A stretch of DNA of 64,000 nt. Source: Halomonas llamarensis. Lineage in GTDB: Bacteria; Pseudomonadota; Gammaproteobacteria; Pseudomonadales; Halomonadaceae. Below, piece after piece: positions 8,199-17,330 of this stretch. The notes under the pieces were generated by a model. It was given only the letters and a program-made list of their open reading frames with translations. It had not been told where the DNA came from and did not search any database. The stretch lies in NCBI RefSeq assembly GCF_023555005.1, contig NZ_JAMJPJ010000007.1, positions 1 through 64,000 of the forward strand. Direction: 5' to 3'. Within the stretch, counting starts at the first letter, position 1, and each line of letters starts with the position of its first letter. Made by a program: the position numbers and the translations under genes.

Positions 8199-8633
8199 TT
8201 AAACGAGGCGTAGCCCTTGCTGGTCTTGCCAGGCGGCATCAATGGCTGTACCTAATGGCGCATGTAGATGCTCAGGCAGGGCCTCTTGAGCCTCTGTGAG
8301 GCTTTCAAACGTGCGATTGCGTAGCCAGCAGTATGCCCAGGCGCAGGCCTCCGCCTCACTTTGTGGCGAGGGACGCGCAGGCATTTGGTTGAGCAGAAAG
8401 ACAGCCGTGCGCGGCGCCCAGAGCGGAATTTCCTCCGCTGTTGGAGCCTCGCTCCACGCCTTTAACGTGGCGCCGCTGGGGGTGGCGTCCGGCGTGCCGA
8501 GCTTAGCCACCCGCGCGGTTTCGGCCAGCAGCAGTGCCAGGCGGTCCTCATCGGCTTGGCCGATGGTTAACCACTGGCGTAGCAGCGCTGGCAAGCCATG
8601 GCGGACTTGGGTATAGAAATCGAGTTGCGGCAT
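8199..8633 (-). CDS. Hypothetical protein
   Basis: A 144-residue soluble protein with several Trp residues and a Leu/Ala-rich N-terminal half (PALLRQWLTIGQADEDRLALLLAE is split by no obvious domain boundary). No signal peptide, membrane segment or known motif is visible. It lies 20 bases upstream of the membrane protein gene on the same strand and starts back to back with the C-S lyase gene (50 bases between starts), which supports it as a real gene. Function not recognised. Confidence 0.6.
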   Translation of the reverse strand: MPQLDFYTQVRHGLPALLRQWLTIGQADEDRLALLLAETARVAKLGTPDATPSGATLKAWSEAPTAEEIPLWAPRTAVFLLNQMPARPSPQSEAEACAWAYCWLRNRTFESLTEAQEALPEHLHAPLGTAIDAAWQDQQGLRLV

Positions 8634-8683
8634 GCTGAAAAGAACTCCCTGAAAAGAACCCCCGTGAACAGAAGGAAACCGCT

Positions 8684-9841
8684 ATGGCGTTTGATTTTGC
8701 CACGCCGATTGATCGGCGACACCCCGAAGGCGGCTGGCCGTCACAAAAATGGCACCGTTATGACGACGATGTGCTGCCTCTGTGGGTAGCTGACATGGAT
8801 TTTCACTCGCCGCCGTCGGTGGTCGAAGCACTACATCGCCGCGTGGACCACGGCGTTTATGGCTACGGGGAAGTGCCAACCACCTTGAAGCAAACGCTGT
8901 GCGACTGGAGTGCCGCGCACTACGGCTGGCGCATTCAACCCGAATGGCAGCAGTGGTTGCCGGGCGTCGTGCCCGCGCTGCACTTTGCGAGCCTGGCACT
9001 CACCCAGCCGGGCGATGGCGTACTGACGGTCACGCCGATCTACCCGCCGTTTCTCGACGTTGCCGAGCGCACCGGCAGGCTACCACAGCAGGCATCAATG
9101 GTGCTGACAGAGGCCGACGGCTGGCAGCTGGATTTAGACGCGCTGGAGGCGGCGATTACGCCGAAAACGCGCCTTTTGCTTTGGTGTCAGCCGCACAACC
9201 CTACCGGGCGGGTATGGCGCGAATCGGAACTGGCCGGGCTTGCCGCGCTGGTCGAGCGTCATGACCTTTACGTGGTCTCTGATGAGCTTCACTGCGATTT
9301 GCTGCTGGACGAAGGCGCTTCGCACCGCCCGCTGGCGGCGGCGTTTCCCGAGTTGGCGGCGCGTACGATCACACTCTGGGCACCTTCGAAAACGTTTAAT
9401 CTCGCCGGGCTAACCACCGCCTGCGCGGTGATACCCGACTCGGCGCTGCGCGAGCGCTTTGCCCGTGCGAGCAAAGGGTTACAGCCGGATGGCAACGTGC
9501 TTGGTTTAGTCGCGGCCGAGGCGGCTTACCGCGAAGGCGAGCCCTGGCGCCAAGCGCTACTTTCCGTGTTGCGCGGCCATCGCGAGCGGCTGGTCGAGAA
9601 GATAGCCGAATGGCCCGGCGTAACCATGCACGCGCCCGAATCGACTTACCTGGCGTGGCTGGATATGCGCGAGGCAGGGTTAGGCGAGGCACCGCACAAA
9701 GCGCTGTTAAAACAGGCGCGGGTGGCGCTCTCCGACGGCGCGGTCTTCGGCCACCCGGGTTTTGTGCGGCTTAATTTCGGCACCACCGCCGCCCAGCTCG
9801 ATACGGCGCTGGCGCGCATGGGTCAAGTGCTAAAGCGCTAA
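8684..9841 (+). CDS. patB: MalY/PatB-type PLP-dependent C-S lyase (cystathionine beta-lyase-like)
   Basis: A 385-residue fold-type I aminotransferase-like enzyme of the MalY/PatB subfamily. Diagnostic blocks are LPLWVADMDF near residue 30, GVYGYGEVP, PHNPTGR and the PLP-binding Lys236 in APSKTFNLAGL. The family cleaves C-S bonds of cystathionine, cystine and cysteine conjugates, yielding pyruvate, ammonia and a thiol. GAAGGAAA precedes the ATG. It is monocistronic, with a LysE-type exporter gene converging on it. Family assignment is firm; cystathionine as the native substrate is inferred. Confidence 0.88.
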   Translation: MAFDFATPIDRRHPEGGWPSQKWHRYDDDVLPLWVADMDFHSPPSVVEALHRRVDHGVYGYGEVPTTLKQTLCDWSAAHYGWRIQPEWQQWLPGVVPALHFASLALTQPGDGVLTVTPIYPPFLDVAERTGRLPQQASMVLTEADGWQLDLDALEAAITPKTRLLLWCQPHNPTGRVWRESELAGLAALVERHDLYVVSDELHCDLLLDEGASHRPLAAAFPELAARTITLWAPSKTFNLAGLTTACAVIPDSALRERFARASKGLQPDGNVLGLVAAEAAYREGEPWRQALLSVLRGHRERLVEKIAEWPGVTMHAPESTYLAWLDMREAGLGEAPHKALLKQARVALSDGAVFGHPGFVRLNFGTTAAQLDTALARMGQVLKR

Positions 9842-9868
9842 TCGTGCCCGGCAATGGATTGATGCCCT

Positions 9869-10474
9869 TTATGCCAGAATCATCCAGACACAGGCGGCGG
9901 TTAACGCGCCCATGGTGACATTGAAGCGTCGCCAAGCGCGATCGGTGCGAATTTTTTGCCCGATAACGCTACCAAACGCTGCCCATAATGCGCAGCAAGG
10001 CAGAGCGACGAGTTCGGCAAATCCCACCAGCAGTAGCGCATTGAGCCAAGCGTCGCCGCTGGCAGGAAGAAAACCAGCGATCAGCGCCAGCCCCATTACC
10101 CACGCTTTAGGGTTGGCAAACTGGAACAGCGCGGCCTGCCAGAAAGTCAGCGGGCGTCGTGTGACGTCATCGCGTAGATCGGGAGGAGGCGCCGTGGCAA
10201 TTTTCCACGCCAGATAAAGCAGATAGGCACTGCCTAGCCAGCGCAGTGCCTGTTGAAGGCTCGGATACTGCTCAAACAGCACGCCCAGCCCCATTGCCAC
10301 ACCGGCAAACAGTAAAAAGCAGCCGCCAATAATGCCGAACAGGTGCGGCAGCGTACGACGAAAACCAAAATTCGCTCCGGATGCGGTTAGCATCAGGTTG
10401 TTAGGGCCAGGCGTTAGCGTCATCGACATCATGTAAAGCGCGGCGGGGCCCAGAATCACCCATTGACTGTTCAT
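9869..10474 (-). CDS. LysE/RhtB-family amino acid exporter
   Basis: A 201-residue membrane protein with the LysE-family signature MTLTPGPNNLMLTASGANFGF in the first 40 residues and six predicted helices. The family exports amino acids or their analogues by proton antiport in the inner membrane. It is divergent from a MocR-type regulator gene with 96 bases between, a very common arrangement in which the regulator controls the exporter; the ligand is therefore likely an amino acid or derivative sensed through PLP chemistry. Confidence 0.9.
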   Translation of the reverse strand: MNSQWVILGPAALYMMSMTLTPGPNNLMLTASGANFGFRRTLPHLFGIIGGCFLLFAGVAMGLGVLFEQYPSLQQALRWLGSAYLLYLAWKIATAPPPDLRDDVTRRPLTFWQAALFQFANPKAWVMGLALIAGFLPASGDAWLNALLLVGFAELVALPCCALWAAFGSVIGQKIRTDRAWRRFNVTMGALTAACVWMILA

Positions 10475-10479
10475 TTTTT

Positions 10480-10517
10480 GTATCCATACAATTTAGTGTT
10501 TTAGTCTGCAATTGCAG
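10480..10517. promoter_or_regulatory. Palindromic operator candidates between exporter and MocR gene
   Basis: Two palindromes lie in the 96-base divergent region: GTATCCATAC at 10480-10489 and the perfect 12-mer CTGCAATTGCAG at 10506-10517. They are placed where a divergently acting GntR-type regulator would bind. This is a positional inference only. Confidence 0.4.
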
Positions 10518-10570
10518 CTCTTTTAAAGCATAATCGCGCTAATATTGGCGTCAAAGGTTTTATTGTCACC

Positions 10571-11968
10571 ATGACAATCTGGGTTCCTAAACTGGAAGCG
10601 TATTCAGGCCCGCGTTATCGCGCCATTGCGGCGGCGATTGGCGATGCAGTTAACGCCGCGACTCTGCAACCTGGCGAAAAACTGCCGCCCCAGCGGCGTC
10701 TGGCGGATGCGTTAGGCGTAACCATTGGCACAGTAACGCGGGGTTATGCCGAAGCCGAACGTCATGGCTGGGTGGCGGCGCGGGTGGGCAGCGGTACCTA
10801 TGTTACGGATCGCCACGACACGACAACGTTTCAGATGTCACATGTGGAAACGGAAAACGACGATGCTCATATTGATTTAAGCCTGAGCCTGCCACCGCCG
10901 CATCCCTTGCGCCAGCAAGGGTTGGCGTCTGCCCTGGCAGCGGTCGGTCAATCCCAAGAAGCCCTCAATAGAGGCGTGAGCTACCAATCAGCACAGGGCA
11001 GCACGGCGCAGCGCCAGGTATTCAGCGAGTGGTTGGCAACCCAGGGTTTTGATCTTTTGGCCGATGAATTATTGCTGACTCAGGGTGGGCAGCACGGCGT
11101 ACAGCTCAGCTTGCAAGGGTTGTTGCGCCCAGGGGAGCTAGTGGCCGCGGATGCCTTAACTTACCCGGGGCTGATGAGCGCCGCGCGGCAGTCGCACCTC
11201 AAATTGGTGGGGATTCCCTTCGATGATGACGGTATGTGTGTTGAGTCGCTCAAGGCCCAGTGCGAACGTCAGCCGCCGCGTTTGCTGTATCTAACGCCAG
11301 ATCAAAATAACCCCACAGGCGTGACGCTGAGCCTTGAGCGTCGTGAGGCCATTGTGGCGCTTGCCCGCGAATATGACGTCTGGCTACTGGAAGATGCGGT
11401 TCAGTATCTGCCTGCCGACGAGCGTTTGACGCCGCTGTACCATCTGGCGCCGGAACGCACGCTGTTTGTGTTCAGCACGGCCAAGGTGTTAGCCGGTGGC
11501 CTGCGAATCGGCGTGTTGCGAGTTCCACAGGCGCTTTTAGAGCGTTTGACGCAGGCACTACGTGCCCAAAACTGGATGGTGCCTCCGCTCTTAGTGGACG
11601 TCGCGTGTCATTGGGTGGCTCAGGCATCGGCACGTGAGGTACTGGCGTGGCAAAATGAGGAGCTTAAAGCGCGTCAGGCACTGGCCGCTGACATATTGGC
11701 AGGCGTTACCCTTCAGGCGCGAAAGGGCGGCAGCAACCTATGGCTGATGCTGCCGGAGGGGTTTCGTGCGGTGGCCTTTAGCGAACAGCTGAAATCTCAC
11801 GGCGTGTTGGTTACCAGTGCGGAACCTTTTTGCGTGGGTAACGCCGTCGCCCCGCAAGCCGTCCGCTTATGCCTGGGGGCTGCTCAGGATCGGGACACCT
11901 TGCGTCGCGCGCTGCTAATCCTGCGCGGCTGTCTTCAGGCGGGGCCGGTTGTCAGCCCCACGCTATAA
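10571..11968 (+). CDS. MocR-type regulator: GntR DNA-binding domain fused to aminotransferase domain
   Basis: A 465-residue protein with an N-terminal winged-helix GntR domain (residues ~10-78, KLPPQRRLADALGVTIGTVTR typical of MocR proteins) and a fold-type I aminotransferase domain (~100-460, with DQNNPTGVTLS and STAKVLAGGLRIGVLR, the Lys being the PLP anchor). MocR regulators use PLP to sense amino acids or vitamin B6 and act on adjacent genes. The divergent LysE exporter at 9869-10474 is the obvious target. Confidence 0.9.
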   Translation: MTIWVPKLEAYSGPRYRAIAAAIGDAVNAATLQPGEKLPPQRRLADALGVTIGTVTRGYAEAERHGWVAARVGSGTYVTDRHDTTTFQMSHVETENDDAHIDLSLSLPPPHPLRQQGLASALAAVGQSQEALNRGVSYQSAQGSTAQRQVFSEWLATQGFDLLADELLLTQGGQHGVQLSLQGLLRPGELVAADALTYPGLMSAARQSHLKLVGIPFDDDGMCVESLKAQCERQPPRLLYLTPDQNNPTGVTLSLERREAIVALAREYDVWLLEDAVQYLPADERLTPLYHLAPERTLFVFSTAKVLAGGLRIGVLRVPQALLERLTQALRAQNWMVPPLLVDVACHWVAQASAREVLAWQNEELKARQALAADILAGVTLQARKGGSNLWLMLPEGFRAVAFSEQLKSHGVLVTSAEPFCVGNAVAPQAVRLCLGAAQDRDTLRRALLILRGCLQAGPVVSPTL

Positions 11969-11993
11969 AGCATTCTTAGATGAACCGAGGAGA

Positions 11994-12959
11994 TCAATAC
12001 AGCAGCGCAAATAGCTTGCGGCGGTAGGCGACGGTCAGCGGATGATCGGCGCCCAGCGCATCAAAGACTTGCAGCAGCGTCTTGCGTGCAGCGTCGTCGC
12101 CGTAAGCGCGGTCGCTTTTCATTAGCGCCAGCAAGGCTTCCAGGCCCGTTTCATAGTCGCCGTCGGCGACGTGGCGCAGTGCGCGCTGGAACTGCGCTTC
12201 GCTATCGTCGCGCTCACCCAAGGCGGCAATTTCCTCGTGCGAAAGGGCTTGCTCGCCAAACGCGATGCTAGCGCGCACGCCGCGGGCGGGCGCTGCGTCG
12301 CGCTCTTCCGGTGGCAGATTATCCAGCACGCTGCGGGCTTCGTCGCCGCGCCTTTCAGCTACCAAGGCGCTGGCCAGGCTGACTTGGTAGGCGTAGTGCT
12401 CTGGGTATTGGCTGGTCAGTGTCTGATAAATGTCCCGCGCCGTAGCGGCGTCGCCAGCCTTTAATGCCTCTTCGGCTTGTTCTTCAGGGCTAGGTGGCAC
12501 ATCGTCGGGGGCTTGGAAGTAACGGCCGAGCCACTCGCGAATCTCTTTTTCTGGCAGCGCGCCTTGGAAGCTATCCACCAAGCCGCTTTGGCTAACGAGC
12601 TTCACATCGGGTACCGAGCGCACGCCGAGTTGCCCGGAGATTTCCGGATTGGCTTCCACGTCGAGCTTGGCGAGGAGAAAGGCGCCACGGTACTCGACGG
12701 CGAGCTTTTCCAGCACTGGCATCAGGTTTTTGCACGGCTCGCACCACGGTGCCCAGCAGTCCAGCAGCACCGGGACTTGCATTGAGGCCTCCAGCACCTG
12801 CTGAATATTGCTGGCATCGAGATCAATAATGACGTCTTCGCGGCGTACGTCGCCGCCGCCCGTCGGCGTGCTCTCTGGGGAGGCTTGCGTATTGGCAGCG
12901 TCGCCTGACTCAATCGGGGCGGTTAACGCTTCACCGGTACGCGGATCAATAATGGACAT
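11994..12959 (-). CDS. cnoX: Thioredoxin-TPR co-chaperone CnoX (YbbN)
   Basis: A 321-residue protein with a thioredoxin domain (~residues 42-150) followed by helical TPR-like repeats (~160-320), the YbbN/CnoX architecture. In E. coli CnoX is a holdase that hands clients to GroEL under chlorine stress and lacks a working redox motif (SQHC). Here the active site reads WAPWCEPCKNL, an intact CxxC, as in the redox-competent alphaproteobacterial form. An N-terminal ~40-residue segment rich in Gly/Ser/Thr precedes the thioredoxin fold. Monocistronic. Confidence 0.9.
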   Translation of the reverse strand: MSIIDPRTGEALTAPIESGDAANTQASPESTPTGGGDVRREDVIIDLDASNIQQVLEASMQVPVLLDCWAPWCEPCKNLMPVLEKLAVEYRGAFLLAKLDVEANPEISGQLGVRSVPDVKLVSQSGLVDSFQGALPEKEIREWLGRYFQAPDDVPPSPEEQAEEALKAGDAATARDIYQTLTSQYPEHYAYQVSLASALVAERRGDEARSVLDNLPPEERDAAPARGVRASIAFGEQALSHEEIAALGERDDSEAQFQRALRHVADGDYETGLEALLALMKSDRAYGDDAARKTLLQVFDALGADHPLTVAYRRKLFALLY

Positions 12960-13056
12960 GGGATCACTCTGGAAACAGGAAATTTAGCTAAGATATGCAG
13001 GCGCTGGCGCCGGGATTCAAGGCAATGGAGCAAAAAACACTGCTAGGAGAAGGGAA

Positions 13057-14004
13057 ATGCAAACACCTCAAGTCGCGGTGCGCCCGTGCCCGCCTCACCG
13101 CCGCCATGAAGCGCTACAGCAGCTAGCGGCGGCGCATGAATCAACAAGGTGGCAGGCGCTGGCAGAAGCGGTGGATATCCAGCTAGCGCAGCAGGCGCCG
13201 GAGTGGGCCGGACTTTTTATCGCCGAATGCGTTAGCGATGGCCAAAACGACACACTCTGCAACGCGACCTGGGTGCAGCTACTGCCGGGCAATATGGCGC
13301 AGCTGTGGCTCCCCGCTGAAGAGGATGCTACCGCACAAGCGCTTTTGCACGTGGCGCAGCAGTGGGTAGCTGAGCGCGCCTTGACGCTTTGCCATACGGT
13401 GATTGGCCCCGAGCAGCGCGAGCGCGTAGTGCTGCTTGGGAATGCTGGCATGCAGCTGATTGCACCGCTGCGCTATCTGGTCGCACCGGCCAAAACGCGG
13501 CTATCCGAAAAGCCAGCACCGGCTATCACCTTGGTGCCGTGGGCCACGTTGACGCATGAGGAGCAACACGCGCTAATCAGCGCCGTGCAAGTTGATTCCA
13601 TGGATTGTGTCGCCTTGCGCGAGGCACTCGGTACCGACGCGTTAATTGCCGGGTTTTATCAGCAGGATGCGTACGCGGCGGCGAATTGGTATGTCGTGCA
13701 TGCGGCGTGGCGTGACAACGCGCCGGAAATCACCGGTGTTCTATTGCTGGCGCCGCGGCCAGCGGTCAACGCCTGGGAGCTGATGCTGATGGCGTTGTTG
13801 CCGTCCTGGCGTGGCTACCGGCTGGGCGAGCAACTGTTGAATGCGGCGTTTCGCCAAGCGCAAGCGGCTGGTGTCGAACGCGTGCTGCTGTCGGTTGACG
13901 CGACAAACCTCCCCGCTTGCCGCCTTTACCAGCGGGCGGGGTTTATCGACTACCATCGCGAAGATGTTTACGCCTGGATCAATGGCACCAAGGCCGCGCT
14001 GTGA
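13057..14004 (+). CDS. GNAT-family N-acetyltransferase
   Basis: A 315-residue protein with a C-terminal GNAT domain: acetyl-CoA loop around LLPSWRGYRLGEQLLNAAFRQ (RxxxxGxxL pattern near residue 250) and the terminal strand block VLLSVDATNLPACRLYQRAGFIDY. The N-terminal ~150 residues look like a second, more divergent GNAT-like half (VAQQWVAERALTLCHTVIGP), suggesting a tandem GNAT fold. AGGAGAAGGG lies upstream of the ATG. Acceptor substrate unknown. It converges on the glycosyltransferase gene with an 18-base gap. Confidence 0.82.
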   Translation: MQTPQVAVRPCPPHRRHEALQQLAAAHESTRWQALAEAVDIQLAQQAPEWAGLFIAECVSDGQNDTLCNATWVQLLPGNMAQLWLPAEEDATAQALLHVAQQWVAERALTLCHTVIGPEQRERVVLLGNAGMQLIAPLRYLVAPAKTRLSEKPAPAITLVPWATLTHEEQHALISAVQVDSMDCVALREALGTDALIAGFYQQDAYAAANWYVVHAAWRDNAPEITGVLLLAPRPAVNAWELMLMALLPSWRGYRLGEQLLNAAFRQAQAAGVERVLLSVDATNLPACRLYQRAGFIDYHREDVYAWINGTKAAL

Positions 14005-14022
14005 TGGCGTTATTCCTCAGCG

Positions 14023-16254
14023 CTAGCCAGCGCGCCTCTTACGGTGTGCCTCAATGACGTAGCGGTAAACACGCAGGACGGCTACGGCAAACTTCTCAAT
14101 GCGATGCTCCGCAGCGCAGCCTGAGGCTTGCCCGCTCATGCGCGCTTTAAGCGCGTCATCGCTAAGAATGTCGTTAATACGTTGGCTCCACGCTTGTGGG
14201 TCGGGTCCGGTTTTGTAGCCGTTAACGCCGTGCTCAACGATATCCTCAATGCCGCTGGAACGAATCACCACCACCGGTAGCCCTGCCGCCATGGCTTCGA
14301 GCACCACCATACCCTGGGTTTCTGAGCGCGAGGCGAACACGAATAGCTCGGCTAGGTGGCAGTAGTGCGCCACCTCGTTGGGCGGAACGGCGCCCACCAG
14401 CGTGACGTGCTCGCGAAGCCCTAGCGCCTCAATGCGCGTTTGTAACCGGTCCCGATCATGGCCTTCGCCTAGCAGGAGTAAATGAAAATTATGCACACTG
14501 TTATCACGCAGAAGCACCAGCCCATCGAGCATAAAATCGATGTTCTTCTCTTTGCTCAAGCGTGAAATCGATATCAGTACGCGCTTTCCCTCGAGCCGGT
14601 AGCGCTTTCGCAGGGTATCGAGGGTGGTGCTGTCGGCGGCGGCAAATCGCGCGTACTCAATGCCGGTTGGTTGGACAAAAATCGGTTTTTTCACCCCAAT
14701 AATGCGCAGGTACTCCTCGGCAGAGCTGGTGGGCACAATCACTGCATCACAGCCGTTGGCAAAGCGCTTGACCAGCGCGTGGGAAATCAAATTGCGAAAC
14801 AGCGGCCCCGGCAGCGGGACATAGTGGGCGTAATGTTCCAGGCGGGTGTGGTAGGTATAAACCACCGGCACCCGCAACAGTCGGCCCAACAGCTGACCGG
14901 CGCGGCCGATCCAGAACGGGTGGTGAACGTGAATCACCTGCGGTGCAAAGGCGCGCACGCGTTTGAGCATGCGCCAAGAGAAAATATTCGCCAGACGAAA
15001 CTCTTTGTGGCTGCCCAGCGGCAAAAGCGGGGCCAGGCGCAGCACATCGGTCTTCTCCCCGGCTGTTTGTTGAGGGTAGCGCGGGGCGACGACCAGCACG
15101 CTGTTTTTAAGCTCCGTAAGCCCCTGCTTTAAGCGCTCAATGGAGATCGGCACGCCGCCAATAAAGGGCAGGTAGTTATTGGTAAACATGGCCACGTTTA
15201 GCGGTGTGTCGCTACCGGCATCCGGGTCGATATCGAAATCCGGGTAGTAATCCTGCTCGGTGAAAATACGCCTGTATAGCCACAGCGCGATGGCAATGAA
15301 CGTCGAAACAATCAAAATGAAGTTTAGGTAACCGACGTAAAACAGCGAATAGATGAAAAACCATAGGCTCTCCAACGTCCGCCAGACCGCGTGCTGGCCG
15401 ATATCCAGGCGCTGTTCGCTGATCTGAATGTCATCCCCCTCAACGCTGACCGAAACAAAATGGTGGTAGCTTTCGTCGTCATTGAGCACGAGCCCACCGG
15501 CGCCGCCGGTGACGATGTAGTCGGTGTCGCTATGGCGCTGGCGATCAAAAAGCGGCACCTGAGAAGAAAATACGGCATCCACGCCGGCCTGTTCAATCTG
15601 TCGAGTGAATGCGTGGCGCGCGGCTTCGTCGAGCAAATAGTCGTCGTCATCTTCCAGGCCGAAAAGCCCTGAGTGAGTCACCGGGTAAAGGGGGTGGGCA
15701 CTGAAGAGAAACTGATTCGGCTCCCGTCCCGCAGCGAGCACTTCTTTTAGCCAGCGCTTTTGCCAGCTGAAACCGGTGGTGCCGGTGCTATCAAGAAAGG
15801 TGAAACGGTTGTCGCCAGCGGCAAAGCTAAAGTGGTAGGGGCCAAAGTGGTCATAAAAGCGAAACCCCCCAAGGCGGCTCTCTTCGTGTAGACCAAAGGT
15901 TAATAGGTAAGGCATTTCCAGGTAATTAAGGGTGCCGAATAGCGCGCGGTATTTATCCTCGCCGCCGCTGGCGACGGCATTACCTGCCGAGATGACGAAG
16001 TCATATCCTTCTTGGTTGAGTCGCGGAATAATCTTTCGCTCAAAAATGCCGACCGAATTATTGATGTTGCCTAACACCGCGAAGCGGTAGTGCTCACGCT
16101 CGGCCAGCAGCGACTCAATGGCGCTGACTTGAGTAGCATGATCACCGGGAAAGTCTTGCTCGAAAAAATTTAGGTAGGCCTTGTAGCCCAGCAAAGCGGC
16201 AATGAGGGCAAGGTTGAGAGTAAAAAACCACGAGATCAATCGCTGGCGGGGCAC
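14023..16254 (-). CDS. Membrane fusion protein: degenerate metallophosphatase domain + GT4 glycosyltransferase
   Basis: A 743-residue protein. Segment 9-27 is a transmembrane helix, residues ~50-285 form a calcineurin/purple-acid-phosphatase-like domain, ~296-330 is a second hydrophobic region, and ~352-740 is a family-4 glycosyltransferase (FTNNYLPFIGGVPIS near 357-371; EX7E motif in SRSETQGMVVLEAMAAG). The predicted topology puts the phosphatase-like domain in the periplasm and the transferase in the cytosol. The phosphatase metal ligands are largely lost: GD/DxH positions read LGNINN (61-66) and SAGNAV (89-94), GNHE reads GLHEE (121-125), GHxH reads SQVP (231-234); only SAHPLYP (185-191) and TGGAGG remain. 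Probably a sensory or binding module attached to a glycolipid transferase. GTG start at 16254, with TAGGAG upstream. Confidence 0.82.
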   Translation of the reverse strand: MPRQRLISWFFTLNLALIAALLGYKAYLNFFEQDFPGDHATQVSAIESLLAEREHYRFAVLGNINNSVGIFERKIIPRLNQEGYDFVISAGNAVASGGEDKYRALFGTLNYLEMPYLLTFGLHEESRLGGFRFYDHFGPYHFSFAAGDNRFTFLDSTGTTGFSWQKRWLKEVLAAGREPNQFLFSAHPLYPVTHSGLFGLEDDDDYLLDEAARHAFTRQIEQAGVDAVFSSQVPLFDRQRHSDTDYIVTGGAGGLVLNDDESYHHFVSVSVEGDDIQISEQRLDIGQHAVWRTLESLWFFIYSLFYVGYLNFILIVSTFIAIALWLYRRIFTEQDYYPDFDIDPDAGSDTPLNVAMFTNNYLPFIGGVPISIERLKQGLTELKNSVLVVAPRYPQQTAGEKTDVLRLAPLLPLGSHKEFRLANIFSWRMLKRVRAFAPQVIHVHHPFWIGRAGQLLGRLLRVPVVYTYHTRLEHYAHYVPLPGPLFRNLISHALVKRFANGCDAVIVPTSSAEEYLRIIGVKKPIFVQPTGIEYARFAAADSTTLDTLRKRYRLEGKRVLISISRLSKEKNIDFMLDGLVLLRDNSVHNFHLLLLGEGHDRDRLQTRIEALGLREHVTLVGAVPPNEVAHYCHLAELFVFASRSETQGMVVLEAMAAGLPVVVIRSSGIEDIVEHGVNGYKTGPDPQAWSQRINDILSDDALKARMSGQASGCAAEHRIEKFAVAVLRVYRYVIEAHRKRRAG

Positions 16255-16356
16255 CCGGTGTGTCTCCTAGAAGAAAGGCATTAGCATGCAAGGCATGTCC
16301 AGGGCGATAACCTGCCACAAAACGCATGTGCCCGTCGATAACACTGTTCGCCGGGC

Positions 16357-17229
16357 CTAGCGACTTGCCTGTACACAGCCAGCGATGACGAGCATGGCGG
16401 CCAGCGGCAGCCGCCAATCAAGCGGGCTAATGCCAGCGATTACCAGTAGCGCTGCCGCAAGCAACGGCACGCCGTAGGCAAGGCTACCGACGACACTGGC
16501 GCGCCCGTGGCGCAGGGCTTTATCCCACGCCACCATGGCAATACCGAAAGGCCCCAGCCCCAGCGCGGTGCCTGCTGCTAGCGCGGTCTGATTCGGCAGT
16601 GTGATGCCTCCTTCAAACCACAGCGTGGCGGTTCCGCTCATTAAGGTGGCCGTCAACAGGAGGCGAGGCAGCTGCGGAGTGAGGGAAGTGGGCGCTGCCT
16701 GGCCAAGCCAAGAATAGAGCGCCCAGCACAGTGCGGCGAGCAGCGCAAAGCCGTAACCGGGAAGCGAGGCCAACGGCGCGCTGGCGTCTGCCTGTGGGGC
16801 GAGCAAAAGCGCGGCCCCGCTAAAAGCGATAAGCGCGCCGGTCAGGCTTTTTAGCCGAATACGGCCAAGACGCGTCCACTGGCTGAGCAGCACAAACAGT
16901 ACCGGCCACGTGTAGGTGATCAGCGCCGCCTCGGCGGCAGGCGCAATGCGCATGCCAATGAAGTAGCTACCCACCGCACCCAAAATGATCAGCGGCATTC
17001 CTAGCCAAATAATTAAGCACCAGCCGAGGTTTAAGTGGGCAGTCGACGTGCGACGGCTTAGCGGTAGGGTGGAAAGCGCCCCGGCAAACAACGTCAGCGT
17101 TGTGAGCATTAGCGGTGAAACGCTGCGCGCTTGTTCGGCCAGCAACGGTGCTGAACTCCACAGTGCAACCGCGATCAGCGCGGCGGGAATGCCGAGATGG
17201 CGCGCTGAGGTTAAGTGGGTAAGTTGCAT
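16357..17229 (-). CDS. DMT/EamA-family exporter
   Basis: A 290-residue ten-helix transporter with two EamA repeats, ending in GCVQASR. Blocks such as AEAALITYTWPVLFVLLSQ and VAWDKALRHGRASVVGSLAYGVPLLAA resemble the YddG-like branch that exports aromatic amino acids, but the substrate is only suggested. The ATG at 17229 is chosen because AAGGAG lies 7 bases upstream; an in-frame start at 17253 would add eight residues. It is divergent from a LysR regulator. Confidence 0.85.
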   Translation of the reverse strand: MQLTHLTSARHLGIPAALIAVALWSSAPLLAEQARSVSPLMLTTLTLFAGALSTLPLSRRTSTAHLNLGWCLIIWLGMPLIILGAVGSYFIGMRIAPAAEAALITYTWPVLFVLLSQWTRLGRIRLKSLTGALIAFSGAALLLAPQADASAPLASLPGYGFALLAALCWALYSWLGQAAPTSLTPQLPRLLLTATLMSGTATLWFEGGITLPNQTALAAGTALGLGPFGIAMVAWDKALRHGRASVVGSLAYGVPLLAAALLVIAGISPLDWRLPLAAMLVIAGCVQASR

Positions 17230-17293
17230 CCGTGTTCTCCTTGATTGCGTCAACCTGCCAGCAGCATACTCAGTCCCTACACATCACAAAAAC

Positions 17294-17307
17294 GATCATT
17301 TATGATC
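17294..17307. promoter_or_regulatory. Palindromic LysR-type operator candidate
   Basis: GATCATTTATGATC is a 14-base palindrome (one central asymmetry) inside the 101-base divergent region between the DMT exporter and the LysR gene. It fits the T-N11-A type inverted repeat bound by LysR proteins and lies 23 bases before the regulator start. Confidence 0.5.
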
Positions 17308-17330
17308 ATATTCATCAAGGAGTGTGATGT

